Assembly (NCBI GenBank): GCA_026214975.1
Contig: CM047815.1
Location: 65,541,852 to 65,605,851 of the forward strand
DNA from: Gentiana macrophylla
Lineage: Eukaryota; Streptophyta; Magnoliopsida; Gentianales; Gentianaceae
Direction: 5' to 3'
DNA length: 64,000 nt
A program made the position numbers and the translations under genes. This document shows, piece by piece, positions 44,450-55,880 of this stretch; the stretch's first letter is position 1; every line of letters begins with the position of its first letter. The notes below the pieces were generated by a model, which had not been told where the DNA came from, made no database searches, and saw nothing but the letters and a program-made list of their open reading frames with translations.

Positions 44450-46089
44450 GAGGCACCGGACCTTCAATGGAGGAACCACACCAAGTTCGATGAATGAACT
44501 TCTTCATCCAAATCGCTTCTTCGCCGCCTCCGAGGTCGCTATGTATTCGATTCCGTCGTAGAGTCTACGATAGTCTCCTCGCTTGGAACTCTTCCACCAC
44601 CGCTCCGCCGTTAAGCGTGAAAACAAATCCATATTGTGACTTAAAGTCATCCTTGTCAGTTTGGAAACTGGCATCTGTGTAACCTCGTAATACTAAATCA
44701 TCGTTCCCGAAAACCAGGAACATATCCCTAGTACGTCTCAAGTACTTGAGGATATTCTTGACAGAAATCCAGTGACCATCACCTGGATTGGACTGGTACC
44801 TACTGGTCATACTAAGAGGGTACGAGACATCTGGTCTTGTGCATAACATGGCATACATGATAGACCCGATTGCCGAAGCATAAGGGACTTTACTCATTTG
44901 TGCCCTTTCCTCCTCTGTCTTAGGACTCATTCCCTTCGACAGGTAGACCCCATGTGACATGGGTAGCAATCCTTTCTTGGACTGCTCCATGCTGAATCTC
45001 TTCAGCATCTTGTCTATATAGGTGGATTGCGACAGACCAAGCAACCTTTTAGATCTATCTCTATAGATCTTTATTCCTAGAATATAGGCTGCCTCACCCA
45101 AGTCCTTCATTGAGAAGTTCTTGGATAACCAAGCTTTGACTGATTGTAACATAGGCACATCATTCCCTATGAGCAATATGTCGTCTACATAAAGCACTAG
45201 GAACACAATGGCACTCCCACTAACCTTCTTGTAAACACAGGGCTCATCTTCGTTCTTGATGAAATTAAACTGTTTGATTATCTCATCAAAGCAAAGATTC
45301 CAACTCCGAGAAGCTTGCTTTAATCCATAAATGGATCTTTGCAGTTTACACACCATCCTGGCGTCATTGGTTGTGAAACCTCAGGTCGTGTCATATACAC
45401 TTCCTCAGACAGTTTCCGTTAAGGAAAGCCGTTTTCACATCCATCCGCCGATTTCATAATCATGGTATCTTTGCAATAGCGAGCAAAATTCTAATGGATT
45501 TTAACATAGCAACAGGCGAAAAGGTTTCGGCATAGTCAACTCCTTGTCTTTGCTTATATCCTTTTGCCACCAACCTAGCCTTGTAGGTAGTCACGTTACC
45601 GTCCATGTCGGTCTTTCTCTTAAAGACCCATTTGCACCCTATGGGAACTATTCCCTCAGGTGGATCAACTAAGTTCCAAACTTGGTTGTCTTTCATGGAT
45701 TCCATTTCAGAATTCATGGCTTCCAGCCATTTCTCTTTGTCATGCCTTAATAGAACTTCCTCATAAGTTCTAGGGTCCTTATCTTCCATGAGATACACGC
45801 CCGTGTACCTTTCAGGTTCACGGCATTCCCTGGTGGATCTTCGAGGTGCTAGTGTGTCTACGGTAGAGGGTGGCCCCACATCTGCATGCGGTGTCTCCTT
45901 TACTTCCATCAACGGATCATTATCCGTAAGTGGTTCTCGAATTTCTTCAAGATCAATTTTACTCCCACCGACCCTATCCGTAATAAACTCTTTCTCTAGA
46001 ATTGGCCCCGGCAACAAACACCTTTTGTTCCTCGGGATGGTAAAATTGGTATCCTCTAGTTTCTCTAGGATATCCCACAAAACAGACAT
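44450..46089 (-). pseudogene. Copia B reverse transcriptase and start of RNase H
   Basis: Frame 46089-45460 has the linker, then [40 protein letters not shown] and TFSPVAML. Frame 45356-44565 has LQRSIYGLKQASRSWN, the catalytic YVDDILLIGND, MKDLGEAAYILGIKIYRDRS, PYASAIGSIMYAMLCTRPDV and an RNase H start (RGYTDASFQTDKDDFKSQYG). Two main frames with a shift between 45360 and 45460. RNase H is cut short by a further shift near 44600. Confidence 0.9.
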
Positions 46090-46700
46090 TTGTCGGATCG
46101 GCCTCTAATTTGTCGTGCATCATCCGCTTCACATAAGTTGGACAACCCCAAGGTTTAAGATATGCGATTTGGTTTCTTCTTGGCCCATACCTCGTATGGT
46201 GTAGAATCAACCGTCTTTGATGGAACTCGGTTCGATGTGTATAGGATGCGGTTTCTAGAGCATACCCCAAAACGATTTTGGAAGAATCGCATAGCTCATC
46301 ATGGATCGCACCATGTCTAACAAGGTGCGATTCCTCCTCTCGGACACGCCATTCATCTCGTGGCGTCCCGGGAGGGTCCATTCGAGTAGAATCCCATTCT
46401 CCTTCAAATAATCTTGAAACTCTCCATCTAGGTATTCTCCGCTCTCGATCGGATCGAAGTGTTTTGATTTCTTTACCTAGTTGTTTCTCCACCTCACTTC
46501 AATTCTTTGAACTTTTCAAAGGCTTGGACTTATACTTCATTAAGTATATATAACCATAGCGAGAATGGTCATCGGTGAAAGTGATAAAATAAGAGTGTTC
46601 TCCTTTGGCTTGAATTGACATTGGGCCACATACATCGCATGTATGTATGAGCTCAAGCAATTCATTGATCTTATCCCTTTGCCACTAAATGGTGACTTTG
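45974..46700 (-). pseudogene. Copia B integrase
   Basis: Pieces in several frames: a FITFTDDHSRYGYI-like strand read near 46560-46600 (first Asp), KEIKTLRSDR (second Asp) near 46450, then a shifted Glu-containing block, YALETASY, AYLKPWGCPTYVKRM and [20 protein letters not shown] to 45974. At least four small shifts, concentrated around 46330-46480. Confidence 0.75.
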
Positions 46701-47380
46701 TCATCTTGCCAAGTAAACAAGCTTCACATGTATCAAATGATTCATAATCGAATTGATCCAACATTCCATCTTTATGGAGTTTGGAAATGCGATTCTGATT
46801 TATATGGCCAAGTCTACAATGCCATAAGTAGGATTCATTCAAGTCATTTGTTTTGGCTTTCTTGTTATTTATATTAAGTACGTCAACATTCATATCTAAT
46901 ATGTAGAGACCATTGCTAAGTATGCCATTACCATAAAAGATTCCATCACGTGAAAAGAACAACATTTATTCTCAAACGTAAAAGAAAATCCATCAACATC
47001 TAATGCGAGAATAGAAATAATGCTCTTCGTAGAAGAGCGGGAACAAAATAACAGCTTATTGAGTTCTAGTACTAGCCCACCGGGCAATGAAAGAAAATAA
47101 ACTCCTACGGCCAAATAGCAAAGAACACTTGCTCTATTTCCAACGCGTAGGTCCACCTCTCCTTTCCTCAGGATCTCTAGTTCTTCTTAGTGCCTGCATA
47201 TTCGTTACAAATATGAGAACCACAACCATGATCTAATACCCGGTGGTTAGACTTAGAAGAAGTAATGTTGATCTCAATCATAAATATACGAAGTCGAAGC
47301 ATCGAATGCTTCTTCTTGGTACTCAAGAAGCCCTTGCGCTCTCCTCCAATGTCCGTCTCACCGCAATTGGAAGCAAGCAT
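46540..47380 (-). pseudogene. Copia B protease and GAG-pre-integrase
   Basis: Frame 47380-47177 contains HRVLDHGCGSHICN, the protease site with DHG in place of DTG. Frame 46965-46540 contains NESYLWHCRLGHINQNRIS and DTCEACLLGKMTKSPFSGKG, the GAG-pre-integrase. The intermediate piece 47156-46896 is in a third frame. Confidence 0.8.
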
Positions 47381-47389
47381 CCTTGGATT

Positions 47390-48090
47390 TGCCTTTTGCT
47401 ATCTTAGGCGTTGGCTTAGGTGCAGCCTTCGTCTTCTTGGACTTTTTCTGGGCTTTAGCCTTGCCCTTGCTTGAAGTGACTAGTAACACTTGCTTTCCCT
47501 TCCCTACAGTGCCTCTCGGCAGCTCTTTAACATGTTCAATAACTCTGCAAGGAGCAATCTATCTTGTTCATGTGATAGTTCATCACGAATCATGAGAATG
47601 AATCGGGTAGAGATTGCGAATCAAGTCAATACTCAACTCGTTCCAACTTGTGGCCCAACTTCCCAAGCCTCTCTATGTACCCGATCATTTTAAGCACGTG
47701 TGACCCCACAAAGCGATCCCAGATGCCATCTTACAACTAAACAGGGGCCTTGAAGACCTCACTTCTCGTCAGAAGCGAGGCGAGAAGCATAGAGTTCCTT
47801 TAGGTGAACCATGATAGAGTAGGCGTCCACGGACTCATGTTGTTTCTGCAGCTCAGTGTCATAGAAGGAAGCATGATACATGTAGCATCGATCTTGTCGA
47901 GCGATTGCTTGTTGTATTTCTCGACAACATCTGCGGCCCGAACCCTCGGCTTTTTCCGGTAGGGCCTCGCCCAAGACATAGCCAATCTTCTCGTGCCTCA
48001 AAACGATTTTGAGGTTTCTTTCCCAATCGAGAAAATTAGTTTACGTCAAGCTTGTTTTCGATGATAAAACGAAGGTTCAATTTGTTTGAC
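47390..48090 (-). pseudogene. Copia B gag
   Basis: Starts near 48090 with MSNKLNLRFIIENKLDV and continues in shifted frames with HEKIGYVLGEALPEK, ELQKQHESVDAYSIMVHLKE and LYASRL (48001-47759), the blocks of Copia gag of the UBN2 type. A Lys-rich tail lies near 47400-47480. Broken by at least three shifts. Confidence 0.78.
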
Positions 48091-50003
48091 ATTTTCTACA
48101 ACAATAAATAAAGATAGAATAAGTAAAGGCTCATGTATAAAAACCCTAAATTTGCACTTAAAATTTTATAAGGTTTTAACTCCCACTAGCCAACTATTCC
48201 CAATTGGCTTTCAAGAATTTAAACAATTCTTTAGTGGATGGAATCTATCTAGTTGACTTCGATCCTCGGCGTGGGCGATCGACCGGGTCAATTTCGAAGG
48301 TGGGTACTAATTACCGATCGAATCTTATTCGATTTCCATTGGTTGACTAGTCAACTCTTTGACAATTCACATCTCTATGTGATAGCCACCCCTTGTCTCT
48401 AAAATCGAGGCGGTCCCGGCGTGGGCCAATCACCGCAAGATTCTTAGTCGAGTCGTAACCCAAATATTCATGAGATCTCATAGCGATCATATCTTAATAA
48501 TGATGATATACCGTGGTAGGTCAACTCCCGACGTGGGCGATCGGTTGGATCCGAACAAAGGCTCTTCACCGTCATTATAATATTGGGAGACAATTTTGGC
48601 TCGATTTTTGGCGTGGGAATAATTTTAAATTAATTCACTGAATTAATTTGATTTAATTATGGTCTCATCTACTATGTGTATATTACTACGATATCATATA
48701 AAGTAAAACATACACAACATTCCGCGCATAAAATAACCGGTATGATCATGGACTTTTTTTCCTAAGTGCGGTTTCAATACAAATCGATGAAAAACATGGT
48801 CACAAACTAAGGGTGTCTGCAACCGCCAATAGGATCTTTATTGCTGTACGCCAATGGGTTCTTTATCTCCCCTTGATCTTCAACTTCTTGCTCCATTCTT
48901 GTTACATAATAAATAATTACACCCGACGCACACGGGGGGGAGCTAACGGGAATGGGATAATTGCAAAAAGTAAACTAGGTCACGTTCTTCATAACGGCCT
49001 AGGACAATTTTTCAAAAACCAACATAAAGAAAACATTCACATCTATCCTATTGGTCGAGTCCATGATCAATCGGGGTCCATATAATCACATTATATCTAC
49101 ACATCTAATCCATACAATTTTTATCTTATGAAAAAGATTAAATTCTAATTTTAACTACTCATGCGTCTTTATTTTATCACATCAAATAATTAAATAACTT
49201 TTAATTAATTATATGACTTAATCAAAATTTAAAATTAACATTTAATTTTAAATCTATTTTAATTTTAATTAAATTTGAACTATTCAAAATAAAATTAAAA
49301 TTACTAAGTCTCCTATTTGTTTCCTTTCCAAAACTAAATTTAGCTTAGGCCTGGCCACTTTCCAAAATCAAAATTTTGGAAGTGGCTTGTGCTAAGCTAT
49401 CCAAATCAAATATTTGGAAAGCCAAATTATTTTAATCTGAGGCTGGCCACTTTCCAAAATCAAAATTTTGAAGTGGCTTGAGCTAGCCTTTACAAATCAA
49501 ATATTTGAAAGGGCCTGAGGCCTATTCCAAATCAAATATTTGGAAAGGCCAAATAATTTTAGTTTAGGCGGCCACTTTCCAAAATCAAAATTTTGGAAGT
49601 GGCTTAGCTGAGCCTTTACAAATCAAATATTTGAAAGGGCTTGAGCCTATTCCAAATCAAAATTTGGAAAGCCAACATGCCATATGGTTTCCCAATGGCC
49701 CAAACTATTTGAACCATTGGTTGGTCATATGACACAACTAAACAAACGAGATATCAATGCATAATAAAATATCACAAAACGAAAAGGGTTGGTCTCCCCC
49801 ATTGGAAGAAGACGACCCGACGACATGACCGAAGGCCACACGCCGCCACCCGCCGCCGCCGCCGAGGGATGGGGGCGCCGCCTGTCGGCCGACCCCCATA
49901 AACCCTTTTTTTTTTTTTTCTACGTTTCGTGATTTAAATCTTGCATCTATTGATTAAATACTACGCATTTAAATTATGCTTATTGCTTAAGCTCGAAGTC
50001 TGT
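48091..50003 (-). other. Long leader of Copia B with palindromic tandem repeats
   Basis: About 1.9 kb between gag and the primer site, with no frame. Short GGCGTGGGCGATCG-like blocks recur at about 130-170-bp spacing (48260, 48417, 48530, 48610). At 49330-49680 a unit of roughly 115 bp repeats about three times, each with the palindromes TTCCAAAATCAAAATTTTGG and CCAAATCAAATATTTGG. A GCC-rich stretch lies at about 49840-49890. Confidence 0.75.
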
Positions 50004-50015
50004 CTCTGATACCAC

Positions 50016-51841
50016 TGTTAGGAAATCACTAGTTTAACGCAGCGGAATTTAAAATTTGATTTCCTTTTCTAGATCGTTCTTCGTTTAATGCAATAAACAC
50101 GTTAAGTAGTTTGACGGTTATACCTTAGATGATCTATAAGATCGTCGCTTTGACCGCCAACGGAGAGTAGTTCAATGCGCAAGCCGTCCACGCGTCCAGC
50201 CTCTATCGCTAATCCACACGAACCCCTCGCCGGAATCCTCCTTGGATTGCTATCGGAAAAACTCCGGCTGCTAGACCGGACCTTTTCTTCCCTCACAAAC
50301 TCACTATGGATGGCTCTCAATTTTACACAAGAACTATGAGCTCTTGCAATTGTGTTGTACAAAAGAGCTTGACACCCACTTCCTTTATATAGAGGAAGTG
50401 GCGCCCCATATGTAGTGTGGAGGAGAAGAAAACCTTTTTTCTAATAAAATAAGGAAAATCAACTAGATTGATTTATCTCTTTAATTATAATTTATTTTGC
50501 CAATATCATATATTGATTATAATTATCTTATTACCATAAATCTATTTTCCAAAATCAATTAATATCTTATATTAATATTATGGCAATCTTATTAATTAAA
50601 GTGCACAATCCAAATGTATCTTATACACTCAATTGTGGCGCCCCATATGCCAATTAATTGGTTTCCGGAATATTCTTTAATTAATCTAATTTGTACATAG
50701 ATAATATCTTGTATTTTATTTATTCATAATAAATAAATACCACCATATTAATTTACCACTATAACATTTATAGTCTAGAGATAAACTTTCCTTATTTGGT
50801 TATCAACTATAACCGCATTTTAATCCGACTCGATGTTCATATGTGTGTGACCCGATAGGCTTCCGAATATGTTGGCCGTAGACACAAAGTGCAATTTACT
50901 AAGATGCCCTTCATACCTAACGATCACGGGATAGCGTCTAGCAACACACCGTGACCCCCAATTATCGGAAGAGTCAAAAGCAATGACTACTACCTTTCAT
51001 GTGAAGCAGTTACCGTGTAACTTACAATCCTATCGCTGTAATAATATCCATACGATCGTATCTCGAGTGTCAATACATTGACGATTGTATCTTATAATCT
51101 GGATATCATGCTCTTTCGGAATAACACATTTACTCCCACTTTGCAAAGATTCTCGAGAACTAGACATTCCTTATAAGAAGGCCATTTCGGATATTCGATC
51201 CCAATCATAGGATACGCGATTCCCGGACGAGCAATCATGTATACTCCGCATGCTTCAGTATCATACCCAATCACTACGGCATGATCGCCCCGTGGCTAGG
51301 GGAATCCTCAATAGTGTCAAAGCATGACAATCCACACCGTGATGCCATGAAGACTCCGGTCCAAAGGATAATTACACAACCGCCACATAGTGTGACACTT
51401 AATGTAAGTGGGTCCGATCCCAACGTGCGCATTCTCTAATACACGCGTCCACGCGTGCGGTCCAAGTGTCCCTACACTTCGATGAGCGAGATCTATCCCT
51501 ACCTTCTAAAAGATAGAAGACATTCAATACGTGCTAGTCTGATTATACTATCAATGTCCCATTTGATAATACGTAAGACTATAGACATTTAAGTACCAAC
51601 CTTGTTATAGTGATTAGAGATCTCATCAACCATAATCACTATCATTGTTTCTCTATCACAGATTGACACTAGGGACGTTACTATATATATACAACAAATA
51701 ATATGAAGATAAACAATATATAATAACATAAGTGCTTTTATTAATCATAATAAAGTTATTACATGAACTAAATAGACTGTAATTGACCCGACCCGGTCGG
51801 ATCCGGTCCAACCCGATTGGGTTTAGGACACCTTTCCAACA
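50016..51841 (-). repeat. Copia B 5' LTR
   Basis: 1826 bp, next to the primer-binding site at 50004-50015. Confidence 0.93.
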
Positions 51842-52343
51842 TGCCATGCCCTAGACAGTTGGTTGAAGTATTAAGTTACAGACATATCTCCTTGTCTGCA
51901 GTTTTGAATCTGAGCTTCAAGTTCATACACTTCTGATGTATTGCATTTCTTGGAGTAAAGATCTCGGCATTATCCTGCATTTCCTTTGCGGTATCATACA
52001 TCATAAAGTTCTCACTAATCTCTTTTGTCATTGATCTTGTGAGAATGGTCATGACTTGATTATTAGTAGTGTCCCATGCTTCAAATCTGGTCATCTTCAA
52101 AGCAGGGCGGGTTTAGAGCCGGACGGGTATCCCATCTTACCTTGTCCGAGATGTACATTTTCATAGACCTTGACCACAGCAAGTAGTTGTTGCCATCAAG
52201 TCTATGATTTGTGTATGATGAAGATTCATGACCCCTCAGCTGCTTGAGGCAAATTGGGAGTCTCTGATGAAGATAAGTCATCGATTAAAGTAGACATTTT
52301 TAATAAAACACTGAGTTTGCAGCGGATTTTTGGAACTCAGTAA

Positions 52344-52356
52344 GGCTCCAATACCA
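52344..52356 (-). other. Copia A primer-binding site
   Basis: The minus strand reads TGGTATTGGAGCC directly after the 5' LTR; methionine-tRNA type. Confidence 0.85.
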
Positions 52357-52676
52357 TGAAGAGAGTTTGAGAAAGTGATAAACACTAGAGTAAACTTCAA
52401 CTTATTTTTCATGTTGAAAGAATGAGTATAAATGGATACAAGAGAGGATCCTAGCTAGTAAAGTAAAAGTAACTAGAGCCGGCTAGAAATAAATGCTAGA
52501 GTCGGCTATGTTTAAGCTATTACATAATAGGATAAGAGATAGTTGCTTTATGACTTTTAGGACATATTAATTGTTTATTCAACACAATTAATATGTCTCT
52601 TTGATACATAAATAACACGTTACATTGTAACATGTCATTAGTACAACAATGTAATATTAACCATAATATTTCCACA
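52357..52676 (-). repeat. Copia A 5' LTR
   Basis: 320 bp. Same ends as the 3' LTR, without the 25-bp duplication. Confidence 0.92.
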
Positions 52677-52901
52677 ATAACTAATTGGTGTTTGACCTCA
52701 CATCCCTGTGGGATACGACCTTGACCATCGTACTAGACTACAATTGACCCGGTACACTGCCGGTGAGATTGGAACCCTAGGAAAGTTTGCATCACAACAC
52801 TAAGTCAATTTCCACATACTTTGGCCGTCGTAGATACATACGTTCATATATTGATAAAATCCTCATGTTAAACTGCTATATCTATATTATTATATTTATA
52901 T

Positions 52902-52910
<9 letters not shown>

Positions 52911-52950
<40 letters not shown>
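52911..52950. repeat. (TA)n microsatellite
   Basis: TA tract inside the right arm of the hAT-like element. Confidence 0.9.
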
Positions 52951-52951
<1 letters not shown>

Positions 52952-53160
52952 TAAGTATCTTAGTTGTCGCCTTGTAGGTTCGGTTCGGCTTAGTTTTTCG
53001 GTCTTATTTTTTAAAACTAAACCAATTCAAGTCGGTTTGGTTCGGTTTTTACTCGGTTCGGTTTTCATAGTTTTGAAAATCATCTAAAACGGTTCAGTTT
53101 GCATCGGTTCGGTTGGTTTGATTCGGTTTTGAAAATGTTGAACACCCCTACTTATGAGGA

Positions 53161-54737
53161 TGATCGAACTTTTCTAGGTGTCCAATCTTACCGGCAGTGT
53201 ATCGGGTCAATTGTAGTCTAGTCTAGTGGTCAAGGTCGTATCCACAAGGATTGTGAGGTTGAACACCGAAAAGCTATTATTATCTTGATCTAAGTCGCAA
53301 ATTAACAAGAAGGTAAATTTATGTAAGAATCTACTACTACAAAGGATGATAAAATGATAAAAAGCCTAGCCAAGACAATGCAATAATCAAGCCAATCTCT
53401 ACTAGTTTCATTGGAATGAACTGCCTACCAATCGTCCATTAGTGTTCAAGTGTGTGTTATCGGTGCACTCCTAAGCCAATAGTTTCCCCTCATACGAGTG
53501 TACGAAACTACTCTATGCCTCATCCTTGATCTAAGAAACCTAGACCTAATGATTCAACATGATTAAGTTCTTGAGTGCAATGAATGAACAATAACCCCAA
53601 GATAAAAAATTTAGTTCCAATTAAGGTCAATTTTACTTTCCGGTTTTCCTATCCCTTCTCCCACACCAAGCATCTCCTTTCGGTCTCAACTAAGTGTGTG
53701 TGTGCAAGTGCTAGGTGATCAATCCAACACCAACAAGAAATACATTGCAAAAAGAAAAAGATAAACAACACACATAAAGCTATGAATCATAAACTAACAT
53801 TCCCAATCAACAAATAGAGATAATACTATCATAACATTATTTTGGCTAGTTTGGAACTAGCCACTCATGACCATGAACCCCAACTTGTCAATGTTAGAAT
53901 TCATAATAATGAGAGCAATTAATTCAAAGTAAAGATAAAGAATTATACCAATCACAAGATATGAACTCGAAATTGAGACCTTCATTAAAGCTTCAAAACT
54001 TTCAACGGAGTTTGACGACAAGTGTTAATCTTGCTCCAACAAAAGTAGTAGAAATCAACAACTAGAAATTCTTCAATGTTTACACTTGCAATTTAGAGCT
54101 AATTTTTATGCTAAAATTTGGCTAGAACAACCTTGGGGGGTTGGGTGCCTGCAAGGGAGAGTGAGAGTGGAGAAGATGAAGATGGGGAAGAAGATAGATT
54201 GGATCTAAAAAGGGGTTTATATGCTGAATCTCTGCTATCTGCGACGCTTGGCGCGCGCCATTATAGGTTTGGCGTGCGCCAATTATGAGGAGAAACTCCA
54301 TGTATAACTACAGTGACGTTTGGCGTACGCCACTATAAGTGGCGTGCGCCGATTCTTCTAGCAGCTCAGTAAAATAGTCATAGATTGAGTTACAGAGCTC
54401 CGATTGATGTGATTTAAAATGCGTTGGAAAGCTCATTTCTTGATATACAACTTTCATGAAGAAGTCCTCTTCATAAAATGTCTCTAAGCTGGGTTAAATG
54501 TCCGTTGAATGTATGCTATGGTAGAAACACAAAAGACAAATGATCCGTTTGAACTTGTAAGCTTCCGGCACACTCTTCTAGCCATCAAAAGATGTGTTTA
54601 TGCTCAACACGTGGAGTCACTTGGGGTCTTGGTCAACCTATAATCCTGAAATAAATCACCAAAATATCAAGCGTAAACCCGACACGACGCTCCGGTCACT
54701 ATAACCGGTACAAAACTAATCAAAACACCACAAACAT
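53161..54737 (-). repeat. Element F 3' LTR, inner end missing
   Basis: 1577 bp matching the other Athila-like LTR ends. Breaks off after CAAAACTAATCAAAACAC into Copia C sequence. Confidence 0.75.
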
Positions 54738-54782
54738 CAATCTGTTTAGGCGCTAGTCAATTTTCTAGATTTTATAACCATT

Positions 54783-55880
54783 TTAATAAAAGGGTATTTT
54801 AGTCCTCTTTAAATAAGATACGTATAACCCATATGATTCATAATCATATGGTTCAGCATCATCAGAATGACGTTTGATTACACGCTTCCCTTCCATAGAG
54901 ACTATATCTAGAACAGCCACAAAATCAAGGATAACAGTCATATACATGTTTAGTTGAGATTTCATCACTCATATCAACTATATGGTGACAATAATCTAGC
55001 ATGTTTGATTCATTGACTGTTCAACCTTATCAGAATAACATTTTTTCCTTACAATTGAATTTGTCTATAAGATCCTAACGTATAGCTGAAAATATGTTCT
55101 TCATAGAACCGGAACATAATAACATTTATTTAGTTCCCTTATCAGTTTACTAGATTCAGAATATGGTAAGTGTTACAACGTTTGCTTCTCCTTCCAAATC
55201 TGTATTTAATCTTTCTAATTTAATCACACTCGTAGGATATCATATATCTGAGAGTCGACTTGAGTTTAATAGATTTATCTCAACGCGCTTGTCTGAAATA
55301 GAGACTTCAATAAGTTCTCTTATTTAAGCACATGCCCTAACTTTCCATTTTAATCCTTCAAGCTATTGTAAATATTTCTTAATTTAGTCTTAATAAGACT
55401 TAAGAAAAATCACAAGAATTGTGTCTTCAATTTTCTTTCATAAAGAAAAAACATGAACTATTTAATTTACTTTCAAGCAATGATTATAGAATTAAGTCGA
55501 TATTTAAATCTTACAATTTTGAAAACAACCTTTCCAAAATTCGACGTGGTCATCCTTATCCAATCCATCTAATGTTTGAATAATCATCATCGTATGACGG
55601 AGTGACCCATTGGATATCGTTATGTCCAATATGTGAGCTTCCGTTAATAATTAAAGTCTTAGAGGACTCCATCAAATATGTAGTCTCCTTGTCCTCAATT
55701 ACGTAACGCGATTGCTCGTGTCATTGCTTATTTTAAAAGGATTAAAATTACTTAACCAACTTGAGAACATTTCTCAAAAGGTAACAGTCATTTAATTTTG
55801 GTTTTTAACTATCGAGAATACAAAACCAAAATAAAATTTTCTAAAACTACAACATAAAATAAAGATAAAAGAGTGTTGTT
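54783..55880 (-). pseudogene. Copia C gag/protease remnants
   Basis: No long frame survives. Nucleotide similarity to Copia B (47.0-48.1 kb) marks this as the gag to protease region, for example the GGAACATAATAAC block near 55105 against GGAACAAAATAAC near 47040. One 61-residue frame (54968-54783) has no recognisable motif. Confidence 0.45.

Larger units (their letters stand above)
42375..51841 (-). mobile_element. Copia element B, complete with long LTRs
   Basis: 9467 bp, minus strand. LTRs 42375-44194 (1820 bp) and 50016-51841 (1826 bp) are very similar (roughly 97-98% by eye), flanked by a perfect tgcca duplication. The primer site TGGTATCAGAG lies at 50004-50015 and the purine tract GGCCAAGTGGGAGAT on the minus strand at 44195-44209. 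Coding domains lie between 44.5 and 48.1 kb, with a long leader at 48.1-50.0 kb. The pol frames carry many small shifts. The youngest large insertion in the nest by position. Confidence 0.93.
42087..52281 (-). pseudogene. Copia A gag, split by Copia B
   Basis: N-terminal part 52281-51847 (LDGNNYLLWSRSMKMYISDK, then WDTTNNQVMTILTRSMTKEI) and C-terminal part 42374-42087 (LYKDIIEKREYSSFFTCPNP, LDDVRGRILATKPLP) are the two halves of one Copia gag. Copia B sits between them. The target duplication tgcca is at 42370-42374 and 51842-51846. Confidence 0.85.
38237..52676 (-). mobile_element. Copia element A, split by Copia B
   Basis: Minus-strand Copia with LTRs 38237-38581 (3') and 52357-52676 (5'), flanked by a perfect ataac duplication (38232-38236, 52677-52681). 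Without Copia B it is about 5.0 kb, the normal Copia size. Gag, protease, integrase, RT and RNase H are all recognisable but shifted in many places. It landed in the 3' LTR of the Athila-type element. Confidence 0.92.
29552..52794 (+). mobile_element. Athila-type Ty3/gypsy element lacking pol
   Basis: 5' LTR 29552-31338, interior 31339-36294, 3' LTR from 36295 to 52794 (interrupted by Copia A), flanked by a perfect caaca duplication (29547-29551, 52795-52799). The tRNA-Asp-type primer site TGGCGCCGTTGCCGGGGA and the Athila gag and protease assign the family. RT, RNase H and integrase are absent: about 470 bp after the protease, the sequence passes straight to the 3' non-coding region. Gag has in-frame stops. 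Non-autonomous. Confidence 0.9.
36295..52794 (+). repeat. Athila-type 3' LTR, split by Copia A
   Basis: LTR sequence 36295-38236 and 52682-52794 (the second target-duplication copy is 52677-52681). It is about 270 bp longer than the 5' LTR because of unmatched sequence at 37591-37866. An (AAAAAC)n tract lies near 37067-37097. Confidence 0.87.
29097..53150. mobile_element. hAT-like non-autonomous element, split by the Athila-type element
   Basis: The ends are TAGCGGTGTACA and, inverted, TAGGGGTGTTCA. The flanks are an 8-bp duplication with one mismatch (cttatggg at 29089-29096, cttatgag at 53151-53158). Without the Athila-type element it is about 806 bp: 29097-29551 and 52800-53150. Both arms carry arrays of GGTTCGGTT-type subterminal repeats in opposite orientation, and a TA tract lies at 52911-52949. 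No transposase frame. Confidence 0.8.
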
